Shown: positions 42,272-52,039 of the stretch, piece by piece | Position numbering within the stretch: the first letter of the stretch is position 1 | Layout: each line of letters begins with the position of its first letter | Assembly: GCF_015070375.1 (NCBI RefSeq) | Contig: NZ_JADCLL010000005.1 | Location: forward strand, 1 to 64,000 | Length of the DNA stretch: 64,000 nucleotides | Source of the DNA: Nocardioides kribbensis | Lineage (GTDB): Bacteria > Actinomycetota > Actinomycetes > Propionibacteriales > Nocardioidaceae | Direction of reading: 5' to 3' | Notes under the pieces: generated by a model | The model's database searches: none | What the model saw: only the letters and a program-made list of their open reading frames with translations | What the model was told of the DNA's origin: nothing | Made by a program: the position numbers and the translations under genes

Positions 42272-43484
42272 AAGTCCTGGTGTCCAGGTCGAACCAGGTG
42301 TCGTCGTAGCCCGGCTTGTCGGTCAGGTCGGGGCTGGGGCTGGCCCCGGGGTCGGGGTTGCCCTGGTGGTCGACGCCCAGCATGCCCGCGGTGAGCGGCT
42401 CGTTGGGGTGCTGGCCCAGCGCGCCCGGGAAGTGGCAGGCGACCTTGTGCTTCTTGCCGATCTGCAGCAGCGGCGGCTCGAGGCGCGCGCAGATGTCCTG
42501 CGCGATGGGGCACCGCGTCCGGAAGCGGCAGCCCGAGGGCGGGTTGATCGGGCTCGGCACGTCGCCCTCGAGCTGGATCCGCTCGCGGCGACCGCCGACC
42601 GCGGCCTGCTTGACGTCGGGCACCGCGGAGAGCAGCGCCTGGGTGTAGGGGTGGCGCGGCTGGTTGTAGATGCTGTCGCGGTCGCCGATCTCCACGATCT
42701 TGCCCAGGTACATCACCGCGACCTCGGGGCAGAAGTGGCGCACGATGGCCAGGTCGTGGGCGATAAAGAGGAACGCCACCCCGAACTCGCGCTGGATGTC
42801 CTGGAGCAGGTTGATGACCTGGGCCTGGATCGACACGTCGAGGGCCGAGACCGGCTCGTCGGCCACCAGCAGCTTGGGGTTCAGGGTCAGCGCGCGGGCG
42901 ATGCCGATGCGCTGGCGCTGGCCGCCGGAGAACTCGTTGGGGAAGCGGTTGTAGTGCTCGGGGTTGAGCCCCACGATCTCGAGCAGCTCCTTGACCCGCG
43001 GCAGGACCTGCTTCTCGGGCACCACGTTGTGGATGCGCAGCGGGGTGCCGATGATCGACCCGACGGTGTGGCGGGGGTTCAGCGAGGTGTAGGGGTCCTG
43101 GAAGATCATCTGGATCTCGCGGCGCAGCGGCTTGAGCTTGCGCTCGGGCACCGAGGCGATGTCCTCGCCCTCGAAGCGGATGTGTCCGGCCGTGGGCTCG
43201 TAGAGCCGGGTGATGAGCCGGCCGGTGGTCGACTTGCCGCAGCCCGACTCCCCCACCAGACCCAGCGAGCCGCCGGCCTTGACCTCGAAGGAGACCCCGT
43301 CGACGGCTTGGACGTCGCCGACCTTGCGGTGGATGAGCCCGGAGGACTTCACCGGGAAGTACATCTTGAGGTTCTCCACCGACAGCAGCGTGCGGGCGTC
43401 CTCGGGGTTCTCCGACGCCGCGTGCGCCGCGACGGGCTCGGGACGGGTGGCGACCTGGTCGCCGTTCTCCGTGGTGGACATCAA
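42258..43484 (-). CDS. Oligopeptide/dipeptide ABC transporter ATP-binding protein (OppF/DppF)
   Basis: Second ATPase of a peptide-type importer, 408 residues. Walker [17 protein letters not shown]-loop [17 protein letters not shown], signature [15 protein letters not shown], Walker [16 protein letters not shown], and the peptide-transporter C-terminal Fe-S/Cys-rich segment ([16 protein letters not shown]) are present. An unusually long tail (about residues 340-408, with [17 protein letters not shown]) follows. It overlaps the partner ATPase gene upstream by 4 bp. Confidence 0.95.
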   Translation of the reverse strand: MMSTTENGDQVATRPEPVAAHAASENPEDARTLLSVENLKMYFPVKSSGLIHRKVGDVQAVDGVSFEVKAGGSLGLVGESGCGKSTTGRLITRLYEPTAGHIRFEGEDIASVPERKLKPLRREIQMIFQDPYTSLNPRHTVGSIIGTPLRIHNVVPEKQVLPRVKELLEIVGLNPEHYNRFPNEFSGGQRQRIGIARALTLNPKLLVADEPVSALDVSIQAQVINLLQDIQREFGVAFLFIAHDLAIVRHFCPEVAVMYLGKIVEIGDRDSIYNQPRHPYTQALLSAVPDVKQAAVGGRRERIQLEGDVPSPINPPSGCRFRTRCPIAQDICARLEPPLLQIGKKHKVACHFPGALGQHPNEPLTAGMLGVDHQGNPDPGASPSPDLTDKPGYDDTWFDLDTRTFGRA

Positions 43485-44578
43485 CGCTCCTCGTCGACGA
43501 GATCAGGCGCGATCTCAGGCAGGATCTCGGTCTGGTAGATGGCCTCGGGGTCGGCGAGGTGGCACCGCTTGAGGTGGCCCATCGACCGGTTGCCGGGCAC
43601 CAGCTCCGGCAGGGTCGTCGTGCACAGGTCGCCGGGCACCTTGTCGCGGTGGGTGCACCGCGGGTGGAAGGCGCAGCCGCTGGGCGCGTTGAGCAGGCTC
43701 GGCGGGTTGCCCGGGATCGGGATCAGCTTGGCGGAGGTGTCGCCCACGACGTCGGGCACGCTGGAGAGCAGGCCCCAGGTGTAGGGCATCTCGGGGTGGG
43801 TGAGGATCTCCTTGGTCGGGCCGTACTCCACACCGCGACCGGCGTACATCACCAGGGTGTCGTCGGTCATCTCGGCCACCACGCCGAGGTCGTGGGTGAT
43901 GATGATGACCGCGGAGTTGAACTCGCGCTGGAGGTCCTGGAGCAGGTCGAGGATCTGCGCCTGCACGGTCACGTCGAGGGCCGTGGTCGGCTCGTCGGCG
44001 ATCAGCAGCGACGGGTCGTTGACCAGGCCCATGGCGATCATCGCGCGCTGGCGCATGCCGCCGGAGAACTGGTGGGGGTAGGAGTCGACGCGCTGGTCGG
44101 GCTGCGGGATGCCGACGCGGTCGAGCATCTCGATGGCGCGCTTGCGCGCGACCTTCTTGCTGACGTCGTGGTGCACGCGGTAGGCCTCGACGATCTGGGC
44201 GCCGACCGTGTAGTACGGGTGCAGGGCGGACAGCGGGTCCTGGAAGATCATGGAGACCTCCCGGCCGCGCAGGCCGCGCATCTCCTTCTCGCTGAGCTGC
44301 AGCACGTCGGTGCCGTCGACGCGGATCTGACCGCCGAGCTGGGCGTTGGAGCCGTGGAAGAGGCCCATGATGGCCGAGCTCGACACCGACTTGCCGGAGC
44401 CCGACTCCCCCACGATGCCGAGGGTCTTGCCGCGCTCGACGGAGTAGCTGAGGCCGTCGACGGCCTTGACGACGCCGTCGCTGGTCGGGAAGTGGACCTT
44501 GAGGTCCTCGACCACCAGCAGCGGCTCGCTCGTCCCCGCCTGGCGGGGTGCCGGACCGGACTGGGTCGTGGCAGACAT
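43481..44578 (-). CDS. Oligopeptide/dipeptide ABC transporter ATP-binding protein (OppD/DppD)
   Basis: First ATPase of the importer, 365 residues from the ATG at 44578 with AAGGAG upstream. Walker A GIVGESGSGKSVSSSAIMG, Q-loop MIFQDPLSALHPYYTVG, signature FSGGMRQRAMIAMGL, Walker B SLLIADEPTTALDVT and the C-terminal oligopeptide motif (NAPSGCAFHPRCTHR) are intact. It starts 12 bp after the permease stop and overlaps the second ATPase gene. Confidence 0.96.
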   Translation of the reverse strand: MSATTQSGPAPRQAGTSEPLLVVEDLKVHFPTSDGVVKAVDGLSYSVERGKTLGIVGESGSGKSVSSSAIMGLFHGSNAQLGGQIRVDGTDVLQLSEKEMRGLRGREVSMIFQDPLSALHPYYTVGAQIVEAYRVHHDVSKKVARKRAIEMLDRVGIPQPDQRVDSYPHQFSGGMRQRAMIAMGLVNDPSLLIADEPTTALDVTVQAQILDLLQDLQREFNSAVIIITHDLGVVAEMTDDTLVMYAGRGVEYGPTKEILTHPEMPYTWGLLSSVPDVVGDTSAKLIPIPGNPPSLLNAPSGCAFHPRCTHRDKVPGDLCTTTLPELVPGNRSMGHLKRCHLADPEAIYQTEILPEIAPDLVDEER

Positions 44579-44589
44579 CGAGGTGCTCC

Positions 44590-45606
44590 TTATCCGAGCC
44601 GGACGCGGGGGTCGATGACCGCGTACAGCATGTCGACGATGATGTTGGCGGCGATCACGATGGCGGCGACCAGCAGCACGATCCCCACGATGAGCGGGAG
44701 GTCGAAGCGGGCGATCGCGGTCACCGACAGCTTGCCGACACCGTTGAAGTTGAAGATGGACTCCGTGATGATCGCACCACCGAGCAGGCCGGCGAGGTCG
44801 AGCCCCGACAGCGTCACCAGCGGCGTGAGCACCGCCCGCAGGGTGTGCTTGCCGATCACGGTGCGCTGCGGCAGGCCCTTGGCCCGCGCGGTGCGGATGT
44901 AGTCCTCGGTCTGGGTCTCGAGCACGAAGGCCCGGGTGATCCGGATGTAGCCGGCCATGTAGACCAGGGCCAGCGTGATCGCCGGCAGCATCAGCCCCGT
45001 GAGCCAGGCCCACGGGCCGGCCTCTGCGATCGGGCTGTAGCGCGGGGTGTCGACCAGGCCCCAGCGGATCGAGACGTAGGTCAGGAAGATCTGACCGACG
45101 AAGAAGGTCGGGAAGGCGAAGGCGATCAGGGACAGGGCGACGATGCCGCGGTCGAGCACGCGTCCCTTGAACAACGCGGCCATCACGCCCAGGAGGACGC
45201 CGATGATGATCCACAGGGCGAAGGCGACCAGGGCGAGCGAGACCGAGACCGGCAGCCTGTCGGAGATCAGGTCGCGCACGGTCTCGCCGTAGCCGGTGGA
45301 GTAGCCCAGGCAGGGGGCCTCGCACTGGGTGACCAGCTCGGGGGCGGCCTCGCGCAGCGCCTCGTCGTCGGGGAACTCGCGGCCAGCGACGACGCCCTTG
45401 GCGAACTTCGCCCACTGCGTGGTGATGGGCTCGTCGTAGCCGAGGGCGGCCTTGGTCTGCTCGAGCTGCTGGGCGGTGCACTTCTGGCCGCAGGCGTAGC
45501 GCTCGGGCGTGCTGGAGCTGGCGTAGAACAGCAGGAAGGTGACCATGCTCATCACGACGAGCAGCAGCGCACCGCTGAACAGGCGTCGAAGGGCGTATGC
45601 GAACAC
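44590..45606 (-). CDS. Peptide ABC transporter permease (DppB type)
   Basis: Inner-membrane subunit, 338 residues. I start at the GTG at 45606 so the protein begins FAYALRRLFSGAL as in other DppB proteins and GAGGTGA forms the ribosome site; a GTG at 45612 is possible. TM1, a periplasmic loop with two Cys-containing segments (ACGQKCTAQQ and VTQCEAPCLGY), then five TMs and the EAA loop (ARAKGLPQRTVIGKHTLR) follow. The loop cysteines could form disulfides. Confidence 0.94.
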   Translation of the reverse strand: MFAYALRRLFSGALLLVVMSMVTFLLFYASSSTPERYACGQKCTAQQLEQTKAALGYDEPITTQWAKFAKGVVAGREFPDDEALREAAPELVTQCEAPCLGYSTGYGETVRDLISDRLPVSVSLALVAFALWIIIGVLLGVMAALFKGRVLDRGIVALSLIAFAFPTFFVGQIFLTYVSIRWGLVDTPRYSPIAEAGPWAWLTGLMLPAITLALVYMAGYIRITRAFVLETQTEDYIRTARAKGLPQRTVIGKHTLRAVLTPLVTLSGLDLAGLLGGAIITESIFNFNGVGKLSVTAIARFDLPLIVGIVLLVAAIVIAANIIVDMLYAVIDPRVRLG

Positions 45607-45851
45607 GTTCACCTCAGGAGTTCTCGTCGGTACGCGACGCGGCGGTGGCCGCGCCGTGCGAGGGGCCGGGCGGTGGCCCGGCGCGCGGCAGGAGTGCCGC
45701 CTCGCGGGACCGTGCGGCCCCGCCCCCTGATGGGGGGTGGGACCGCACGGTCGGTGCGTGTCGTCGACACGCGGTGCTGCGGGTGGTGCCGTCACCCGGG
45801 AGCGACGGCGGTGCTGCGGTGCTGCGGCGGTGCCTGCTCAGGGAGCAGGGG
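45607..45851. other. Non-coding gap between the binding-protein and permease genes
   Basis: 245 bp without a supportable gene. It contains the strong hairpin at 45708-45752 and a second small stem GCGTGTC/GACACGC (45756-45772), both just downstream of the binding-protein gene. No clear promoter for the permease gene was seen, so partial read-through is the likely way the permease and ATPase genes are expressed. Confidence 0.6.
45708..45752 (-). terminator. Strong hairpin after the binding-protein gene
   Basis: GACCGTGCGGCCCCGCCCCC (45708-45727) pairs with GGGGGTGGGACCGCACGGTC (45733-45752), with two G-U-type positions and a 5-nt loop. In peptide-transporter operons such a stem after the binding-protein gene is common; it protects or ends most transcripts so the binding protein is made in excess over the membrane subunits. 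Confidence 0.7.
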
Positions 45852-47618
45852 TCACTGCGCGTCCTCGGCCACGGCGATGACGCCGAGGTCGGGGTAGCCG
45901 CTCGTGGACACCGAGTTCACGTAGTTCTCGATGCCCGAACCACGCAGGTAGTAGAAGTTGGTGGTGTCGAGCGGGATGTAGGCGACGTCGTCGGCGAGGA
46001 GCTGGTCCAGCTGGCCCCACAGCTCGTTGGCGGCGTCGAGGTCGGTCTCGGCGAGCGCCTCGTCGATGAGGGCGTTGGCCTCGTCGCTGTCGTAGTTGCC
46101 GTAGTCCTGGCCGTTGGAGTTGGCGGTCAGGTTGAGGCGGCTGTCGAACAGCGGCGGGAGCACGGTCGAGATCGAGGGCCAGTCAGCACCCCAGCCGCCC
46201 CAGATCAGGTCGGAGTCGGAGTCGGGCTTCTGGATGGTCTCGTAGTACGGGCCCGAGGGGTCCAGACCGTCGAGGGTGACATCGAAGCCGGCCTCGTCGT
46301 AGGTCTCCTTCAGCAGCGCGAAAGCGTTCTCCGAGGAGGCGGACCCGATCGGGTAGGTCAGCGTGATCGGGTACGGCGTCTCGACGCCGGCCTCCTCGAG
46401 CAGCGCCTTGGCGCCCTCGACGTCGCCGCCCTCGGGCGAGCCGAAGGTGTCGAGGGGCTGGTGGCCCGGGACGTCGGGGCTGACGATCGTCTGCGCCGGG
46501 GTCGAGGCCAGCTCGCCACCGAGGGCGCCGATGTAGGCCGCGCGGTTGGTCGCCAGCGCGAGGGCCTGGCGGACCTTGACGTCCTCGATCCGGTTGAAGT
46601 TCGGCACCAGGTAGTTGGTGAACGGCGACTGGATGTTGACCGCACGCTCGGCGACGTCGCCGGTGATCTGGTTGTACTGCGCCGAGGTGATGTTCTGCGC
46701 GGCGATGGCGGTGGTGTCCTCGCCCTGGTCGGCGATCAGGCGCTCGATGATGGTCTCGGGCTCGACGCCGACCTCGAAGGTGATGTCGTCGAAGTTCGCC
46801 TGGCGGTTGGTGTCCTCCTCGCCGTCCCACTCGGGGTTGCGCACGAAGGTGCCGCCGGAGTCCTCGTCCCACTCGCCGTCGAGCATGTAGGGGCCGCTGG
46901 AGAAGGGCACCAGGTCGGAGCGGTCGCCCTTGTCCTGGTCCTCGCGGACCGGGTCGAAGGCGCGCAGCGAGGCGATGGCCAGCGGGAAGTCCGGCCACGG
47001 CTTCTTGAACTTGTAGGTGATCGTGTTGCCGTCGCAGGAGACCGCCTGGTCGAAGAGCTCCTGGCCCTCGCCGGTGTAGGGGCCCTTGTACTGCGAGGAG
47101 CCGTCGTCGGCGGTGGGGACGTCGAGGTAGCCGATGATGTAGTTCGGGCCGCCGGTGATGACATCGGTGGCGAAGGTGCGCGAGACGCCGTAGGCGAAGT
47201 CCTCACACGTGATGGGCTCGCCGTCCTGCCAGACCGGGCCGTCCTTCAGCGTGAACTGCCACTCGGTGGCGTCCTCGTTGGCGGTGCCGGTGTCGGTGGC
47301 GAGGTCGGCGATCGGGGTCGTGCCCTCGGTGGCGTCGGTCGTGCCGCTGGGGAACTGCACCCAGCTGCGGTAGACCAGGCGGCCCAGGTTCGAGATGTCG
47401 CGACCGACGTAGACGCGCTGGGGGTCGAGGTGCTCGGTGACCGAGGACTGCAGGTAGGTGATGGAGCCGCCCTTGGTGGCCTCGGTCACCTCCTGGCCCT
47501 CCTGGTTGCCGACGCCGTCGTTGCTGCTGCTGCCGCCGTCGCCGCCACAAGCGGCGAGGCTGGCGGCGACAACCGCGGACGTCGCGAGGGCGACGAAGCG
47601 CTTCCGTGTCCTACCCAT
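45852..47618 (-). CDS. Family-5 extracellular solute-binding lipoprotein of the peptide transporter
   Basis: The 588-residue protein captures peptides or similar solutes outside the membrane. Signal peptide MGRTRKRFVALATSAVVAAS with lipobox LAAC and lipid-anchored Cys24, then a Gly/Ser/Asn linker. The SBP_bac_5 domain begins GGSITYLQSSVTEHLDPQRV and includes LKDGPVWQDGEPITCEDFAY and VRQALALATNRAAYIGALGG. Substrate cannot be told from sequence. It follows the DppC-type permease gene (86 bp) and is followed by the strong hairpin. Confidence 0.95.
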   Translation of the reverse strand: MGRTRKRFVALATSAVVAASLAACGGDGGSSSNDGVGNQEGQEVTEATKGGSITYLQSSVTEHLDPQRVYVGRDISNLGRLVYRSWVQFPSGTTDATEGTTPIADLATDTGTANEDATEWQFTLKDGPVWQDGEPITCEDFAYGVSRTFATDVITGGPNYIIGYLDVPTADDGSSQYKGPYTGEGQELFDQAVSCDGNTITYKFKKPWPDFPLAIASLRAFDPVREDQDKGDRSDLVPFSSGPYMLDGEWDEDSGGTFVRNPEWDGEEDTNRQANFDDITFEVGVEPETIIERLIADQGEDTTAIAAQNITSAQYNQITGDVAERAVNIQSPFTNYLVPNFNRIEDVKVRQALALATNRAAYIGALGGELASTPAQTIVSPDVPGHQPLDTFGSPEGGDVEGAKALLEEAGVETPYPITLTYPIGSASSENAFALLKETYDEAGFDVTLDGLDPSGPYYETIQKPDSDSDLIWGGWGADWPSISTVLPPLFDSRLNLTANSNGQDYGNYDSDEANALIDEALAETDLDAANELWGQLDQLLADDVAYIPLDTTNFYYLRGSGIENYVNSVSTSGYPDLGVIAVAEDAQ

Positions 47619-47704
47619 GTGATTTCTCCTTGTGTTCTCGCCGGGGTCGGCGCGTCTTTCCTGCGGAAAGTCCTGGGGGCGGGCCGAGGCCCACGGGGGT
47701 CGTC

Positions 47705-48727
47705 TCAGCGACCGGCCTTCGGGTCGAGCGCGTCGCGCGCACCGTCGCCGAGGAGGTTGAACGAGATGACGATCACCGCGATGAAGATCGCGGGGGTGAA
47801 GAAGAACAGCGGGTAGGAGTCTGCGTAGAGCAGCGCCCCGCTGAGCACGTTGCCGAGGGTCGGGGTGGGGTTCTTGATCCCGACGCCGAGGTAGCTGAGT
47901 GCTGCCTCGGCCGAGACGTAGGCCGGCATCAGCAGCGTGAAGTAGACGAGGATCGGGGCCCAGAGGTTGGGCAGGATCTCCTTGAAGTAGATCCGGGGCC
48001 GGGAGGCGCCCATGAGGCGGGCGGCGTCGACGAACTCGCGCTCGCGGATCGAGAGCACCTGGCCGCGGATCAGCCGGGCCACCGGTGGCCAGCCGAAGGC
48101 GGCCAGCACGATGACGATGTAGAAGCCGTTGACGAAGGCGCCGTTGGGGCCCGAGGGGATGCCGAGGTCGAGCATCCGGTCGACCACGACCTGGGAGAGC
48201 GCCAGCAGCATCAGGGTGCTGGGGAAGGACAGCGTCAGGTCGATGATGCGACCGATCACGCCGTCGACCACGCCGCCGGTGAAGCCGGCGATGATGCCGA
48301 GCACGGTGCCGATGATGACGGTGATGATCGCGCCCGACAGGGCGATGGTCATCGACAGCGTCGTGCCGAGCAGGATCCGCGAGAGCAGGTCGCGCCCGGT
48401 GCCGGGCTCGATGCCGAACGGGTGGGCCAGGCTCATGCCCTCGGTGGGCAGGCCGCCCGTCATCAGGTTGAGCAGGTCTTGGTTGGAGTCCTGCGGCTTG
48501 AGCACGCCGGCGGCCACCAGGATCGGGGTCAGGACCGCGATCGCGAAGAAGAGCACGACGACGGAGAAGGACACCATCGACAGCCGGTCCTTGCGGAAGC
48601 GGGCCCAGGCCAGCTTGGCCGGCGAACGTCCCTCGACGCCGACCTTGCCGGCCGCCTTGTCGTCCCCCTCGGGCTCGTGGAACTCCGAGTCGCCGGGCTG
48701 CTCCACGCTCGATGCCGTCAGGCTCAC
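47705..48727 (-). CDS. Peptide ABC transporter permease (DppC type)
   Basis: Inner-membrane subunit, 340 residues, GTG start with GGAGAGGTGA ribosome site. Cytoplasmic N-terminus, TM1 (MVSFSVVVLFFAIAVLTPIL), GTDxxGRD-like segment as PFGIEPGTGRDLLSRIL, five further TMs and the EAA loop (DAARLMGASRPRIYFKEIL), with LSYLGVGIKNPTPTLGN near the end. This gene is first in the operon; more often dppB and the binding protein come first. Confidence 0.95.
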   Translation of the reverse strand: MSLTASSVEQPGDSEFHEPEGDDKAAGKVGVEGRSPAKLAWARFRKDRLSMVSFSVVVLFFAIAVLTPILVAAGVLKPQDSNQDLLNLMTGGLPTEGMSLAHPFGIEPGTGRDLLSRILLGTTLSMTIALSGAIITVIIGTVLGIIAGFTGGVVDGVIGRIIDLTLSFPSTLMLLALSQVVVDRMLDLGIPSGPNGAFVNGFYIVIVLAAFGWPPVARLIRGQVLSIREREFVDAARLMGASRPRIYFKEILPNLWAPILVYFTLLMPAYVSAEAALSYLGVGIKNPTPTLGNVLSGALLYADSYPLFFFTPAIFIAVIVISFNLLGDGARDALDPKAGR

Positions 48728-48762
48728 CGAGTCACCTCTCCACTACGAACACTGGACACGGA

Positions 48763-48780
48763 GCAGGGCCGGGGCCCTGC
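48763..48780 (-). terminator. GC hairpin in the peptide-transporter leader
   Basis: GCAGGGCC (48763-48770) pairs with GGCCCTGC (48773-48780). It lies between the aspS 3' element and the DppC-type permease start. It could end aspS read-through or form part of the transporter leader; its nature is undecided. Confidence 0.4.
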
Positions 48781-48804
48781 GCCGCGAGCGACTCTATGTG
48801 CTCG

Positions 48805-48875
48805 GTGCCCCACCGGCGGTCAACCGCGAGTAACGATCTGGTCTCGGCAGTCGAGACGACTCGCCGGTGGGGCAC
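48805..48875. other. Structured 71-nt element between aspS and the peptide transporter
   Basis: A perfect 14-bp outer stem, GTGCCCCACCGGCG (48805-48818) with CGCCGGTGGGGCAC (48862-48875), encloses 43 nt containing a second hairpin GTCTCG-GCAGT-CGAGAC (48841-48857) and a small GCGGT-CA-ACCGC stem that competes with the base of the outer one. It begins 11 bp past the aspS stop. As a terminator the loop is unusually large; it may also be a regulatory RNA in front of the transporter, or a binding site. No match to a known RNA family is recognised. Confidence 0.55.
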
Positions 48876-48885
48876 GTCCGGTGGA

Positions 48886-50676
48886 TCAGGCCTGGGCCGG
48901 GACGTCCTTCGCGGGCGGGCCGTCGACACCGGCCTCCTTGCGCTGCTCGGCGGTGATGGGCGCAGGCGCCGCGGTGAGCGGGTCGAAGCCGCCGCCGGAC
49001 TTCGGGAAGGCGATCACGTCGCGGATGGAGTCCGACCCCGCGAGCATCGCGCAGATGCGGTCCATGCCCACGGCGATGCCGCCGTGCGGCGGGGCGCCGT
49101 ACTTGAACGCGTCGAGCAGGAAGCCGAACTTCTCCTGGGCCTCCTCCTCGCTGAGGCCCATGACGGCGAAGACCCGCTTCTGGACGTCCTCGCGGTGGAT
49201 ACGGATCGACCCGCCGCCGAGCTCGTTGCCGTTGCAGACGATGTCGTAGGCGTAGGCCAGCGCGCTGCCGGGGTCGGTGTCGAAGGTGTCGGCGAACTCC
49301 GGCTTCGGGCCGGTGAACGCGTGGTGCACCGCCGTCCAGGCACCCGCGCCCACGGCGACGTCGCCGCTGGCCACCGCGTCGGAGGCCGGCTCGAACATCG
49401 GGGCGTCGACGACCCAGGTGAAGGCGAAGGCGCTCTCGTCGATGAGGCCCCCGCGGCGGCCGATCTCGAGGCGGGCGGCGCCGAGGAGCGCCCGGCTGGG
49501 CTTGGGTGCGCCGGCGGCGAAGAAGATGCAGTCGCCGGGCGCGGCGCCGACGTGGGCGGCCAGGCCGGCCTTCTCCTCGTCGGTGATGTTCTTCGAGACC
49601 GGGCCGGTCAGCGAGCCGTCGTCCTGCACCAGCACGTAGGCCAGGCCCTTGGCGCCGCGCTGCTTGGCCCAGTCCTGCCAGGCGTCGAGCTTCTTGCGGG
49701 GCTGGCTCGCCCCGCCCGGCATGACCACGGCACCGACGTAGGGCGCCTGGAACACGCGGAACGGCGTGTCGGCGAAGTAGTCGGTGCACTCCACCAGCTC
49801 CAGGCCCATGCGCAGGTCGGGCTTGTCGGAGCCGTAGCGTCGCATCGCGTCGGCGTAGGTCATGCGCGGGATCGGTCGCGGGATGTCGACGTCGATGAGC
49901 TTCCACATGGCGGCCAGCACGTCCTCCATGAGGGCGATGACGTCCTCCTGGTCGACGAAGCTCATCTCGATGTCGAGCTGGGTGAACTCCGGCTGGCGGT
50001 CGGCGCGGAAGTCCTCGTCGCGGTAGCAGCGCGCGATCTGGAAGTAGCGCTCCATGCCGGCGACCATGAGCAGCTGCTTGAACAGCTGCGGGCTCTGCGG
50101 CAGGGCGTACCAGCTGCCGGGCTGCAGGCGGGCGGGCACCAGGAAGTCGCGGGCGCCCTCGGGGGTGCTGCGGGTCAGGGTCGGGGTCTCGACCTCGACG
50201 AAGCCCTGCGCGTCGAGCACGTCGCGGGCGGCCTTGTTGACCTTGCTGCGCAGGCGCAGGGCGGCGGCGGGGCCGGCGCGGCGCAGGTCGAGGTAGCGGT
50301 GGCGCAGTCGCGCCTCCTCCCCCACGTCACCCGAGCCGTGGCCGGTGTCGTCGATGGGGAACGGCAGCGGGGCCGCGGCGTTGAGCACCTCGAGGTCGGA
50401 GACGATGACCTCGATCTCGCCGGTCGGCAGACCGGGGTTGGCGTTGCCCTCGGGGCGGGTGGCGACCTCGCCGGTCACCTTGAGGCAGAACTCGCTGCGC
50501 AGGCTGTGGGCGACGTCCTCGTCGCGCACGACGACCTGGACCACGCCGCTGGCCTCGCGCAGGTCGAGGAAGGCCACGCCGCCGTGATCGCGTCGACGGG
50601 CCACCCACCCGGCGAGGGTGACGGTCTGGCCGACGTGCTCGGCGCGCAGGGCGCCGGCGTCATGGGTGCGGATCAC
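48886..50676 (-). CDS. aspS: Aspartyl-tRNA synthetase
   Basis: Charges tRNA(Asp); class II synthetase of bacterial type, 596 residues from the GTG at 50676, which overlaps the hisS stop (GTGA). OB-fold anticodon domain ([19 protein letters not shown]), motif 2 [20 protein letters not shown], bacterial insertion (GAD) domain about 280-420 and motif 3 [16 protein letters not shown]. Ends in an Ala/Pro/Lys-rich tail. Whether it also charges tRNA(Asn) depends on gatCAB elsewhere. Confidence 0.98.
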   Translation of the reverse strand: MIRTHDAGALRAEHVGQTVTLAGWVARRRDHGGVAFLDLREASGVVQVVVRDEDVAHSLRSEFCLKVTGEVATRPEGNANPGLPTGEIEVIVSDLEVLNAAAPLPFPIDDTGHGSGDVGEEARLRHRYLDLRRAGPAAALRLRSKVNKAARDVLDAQGFVEVETPTLTRSTPEGARDFLVPARLQPGSWYALPQSPQLFKQLLMVAGMERYFQIARCYRDEDFRADRQPEFTQLDIEMSFVDQEDVIALMEDVLAAMWKLIDVDIPRPIPRMTYADAMRRYGSDKPDLRMGLELVECTDYFADTPFRVFQAPYVGAVVMPGGASQPRKKLDAWQDWAKQRGAKGLAYVLVQDDGSLTGPVSKNITDEEKAGLAAHVGAAPGDCIFFAAGAPKPSRALLGAARLEIGRRGGLIDESAFAFTWVVDAPMFEPASDAVASGDVAVGAGAWTAVHHAFTGPKPEFADTFDTDPGSALAYAYDIVCNGNELGGGSIRIHREDVQKRVFAVMGLSEEEAQEKFGFLLDAFKYGAPPHGGIAVGMDRICAMLAGSDSIRDVIAFPKSGGGFDPLTAAPAPITAEQRKEAGVDGPPAKDVPAQA

Positions 50677-52034
50677 TTCGTCATCTCCTGTGGGTCGTGC
50701 GAGGTCACCTGCGGTCGCAGGTCCTCGTGGGGCGGGGTCCAGGCGGCGGGGTCGGCCGTCACCTGCTCCCCGGATCGGATGTCCTTGACCTCGTGGCCGC
50801 CCTCGGCGGTGGTGAACCACACGAAGGGGATGCCACGGCGCTCGGCGTAGCGGATCTGCTTTCCGAACTTCTGCGGACTGGGCGAGACCTCGCAGGCGAC
50901 GTCGCGTGCACGCAGGGCGTCGGCGACGGCCTCGCTCGCGGCACGCGCCTCCGGCGCGTCGTCGACCAGCGCCACCAGCACGGCGCTGGGCACCGAGCGG
51001 TCGGCCACCAGCCCGGTGCGCGAGATCAACGGCACCAGCACCCGACTGACGCCCAGCGAGATGCCCACACCGGGGTAGGTGGTGCGGCCGTCGGTGGCCA
51101 GGGCGTCGTAGCGACCGCCGGAGCAGATCGAGCCGAGCGCCTCGTGCCCGCGCATGCGGGTCTCGAAGACCGTGCCGGTGTAGTAGTCGAGGCCGCGCGC
51201 GATCCTCAGGTCGGCGACCACCTCGACGCGGGGGCCGACCAGGCCCGCGCAGCCCTCGACGACGGCCGCCAGCTCGGTGAGACCCTCCTCCAGCAGCGGG
51301 TGCTCGACACCGAGGTCGCGCACCTGCTGCACGAAGGAGGTGTCGGTGCTGGAGATCTCGGCGATGGCCAGGCAGCGACGGGCGAGGTCTGCGTCGAGCC
51401 CGCCCTCGACGAGCAGGGCGGCCACGGCCTCGGGCGACTGCTTGTCGAGCTTGTCGACCGCCGTCATCGCCGGGGCGGGGTCGTCGAGGCCCAGGCCGAG
51501 GAAGTAGCCCTCGAGGAGCTTGCGGTTGTTGACCTGGAGCCGGAAGCCGGGCAGGAAGTCGATGCGGCGCAGCGCGTCGAGCATCACCCGGGCCACCTCG
51601 ACGTCGTGGTGGAACGACAGCGTGTCGCGCCCGACCACGTCGATGTCGGCCTGCGTGAACTCGCGGTAGCGGCCGTCCTGGGGGCGCTCGCCGCGCCACA
51701 CCTTCTGCACCTGGTAGCGGCGGAAGGGGAACTCCAGCCTCCCGGCGTTCTCGACGACGTAGCGCGCGAACGGCACGGTGAGGTCGAAGTGGAGGCCCAG
51801 GCCGGCGTCCTTGCCGCCCTCCTGCTCCTGCAGGCGGCGCAGCACGTAGACCTCCTTGGAGGTCTCGCCCTTGGTCAGCAGCTGGTCGAGGGGCTCCACC
51901 GCGCGGGTCTCGATGCCGGCGAAGCCGTGCAGCTCGAAGACGTGGCGCAGGGTGTCGACCACCTGCTGCTCGACGACGCGCTGGGCAGGCAGCAGCTCGG
52001 GGAACCCGCTGAGCGGGCGGATCTTGGTGTTCAT
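50673..52034 (-). CDS. hisS: Histidyl-tRNA synthetase
   Basis: Charges tRNA(His); class II dimer, 453 residues from ATG at 52034. Motif 2 [18 protein letters not shown], histidine motifs [12 protein letters not shown] and SGGRYDAL, motif 3 [16 protein letters not shown], and an anticodon-binding C-terminal domain ([20 protein letters not shown]). It follows the MBL hydrolase gene by 5 bp and is coupled to aspS, the usual actinobacterial arrangement. Confidence 0.98.
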   Translation of the reverse strand: MNTKIRPLSGFPELLPAQRVVEQQVVDTLRHVFELHGFAGIETRAVEPLDQLLTKGETSKEVYVLRRLQEQEGGKDAGLGLHFDLTVPFARYVVENAGRLEFPFRRYQVQKVWRGERPQDGRYREFTQADIDVVGRDTLSFHHDVEVARVMLDALRRIDFLPGFRLQVNNRKLLEGYFLGLGLDDPAPAMTAVDKLDKQSPEAVAALLVEGGLDADLARRCLAIAEISSTDTSFVQQVRDLGVEHPLLEEGLTELAAVVEGCAGLVGPRVEVVADLRIARGLDYYTGTVFETRMRGHEALGSICSGGRYDALATDGRTTYPGVGISLGVSRVLVPLISRTGLVADRSVPSAVLVALVDDAPEARAASEAVADALRARDVACEVSPSPQKFGKQIRYAERRGIPFVWFTTAEGGHEVKDIRSGEQVTADPAAWTPPHEDLRPQVTSHDPQEMTK

Positions 52035-52039
52035 CGGCT

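Noticed and set aside
48805..48875. tRNA-like gene (cloverleaf resemblance)
   Set aside because: Outer stem is 14 bp and there is no T-loop GTTCGA sequence, anticodon arm of the right size or CCA-type end.
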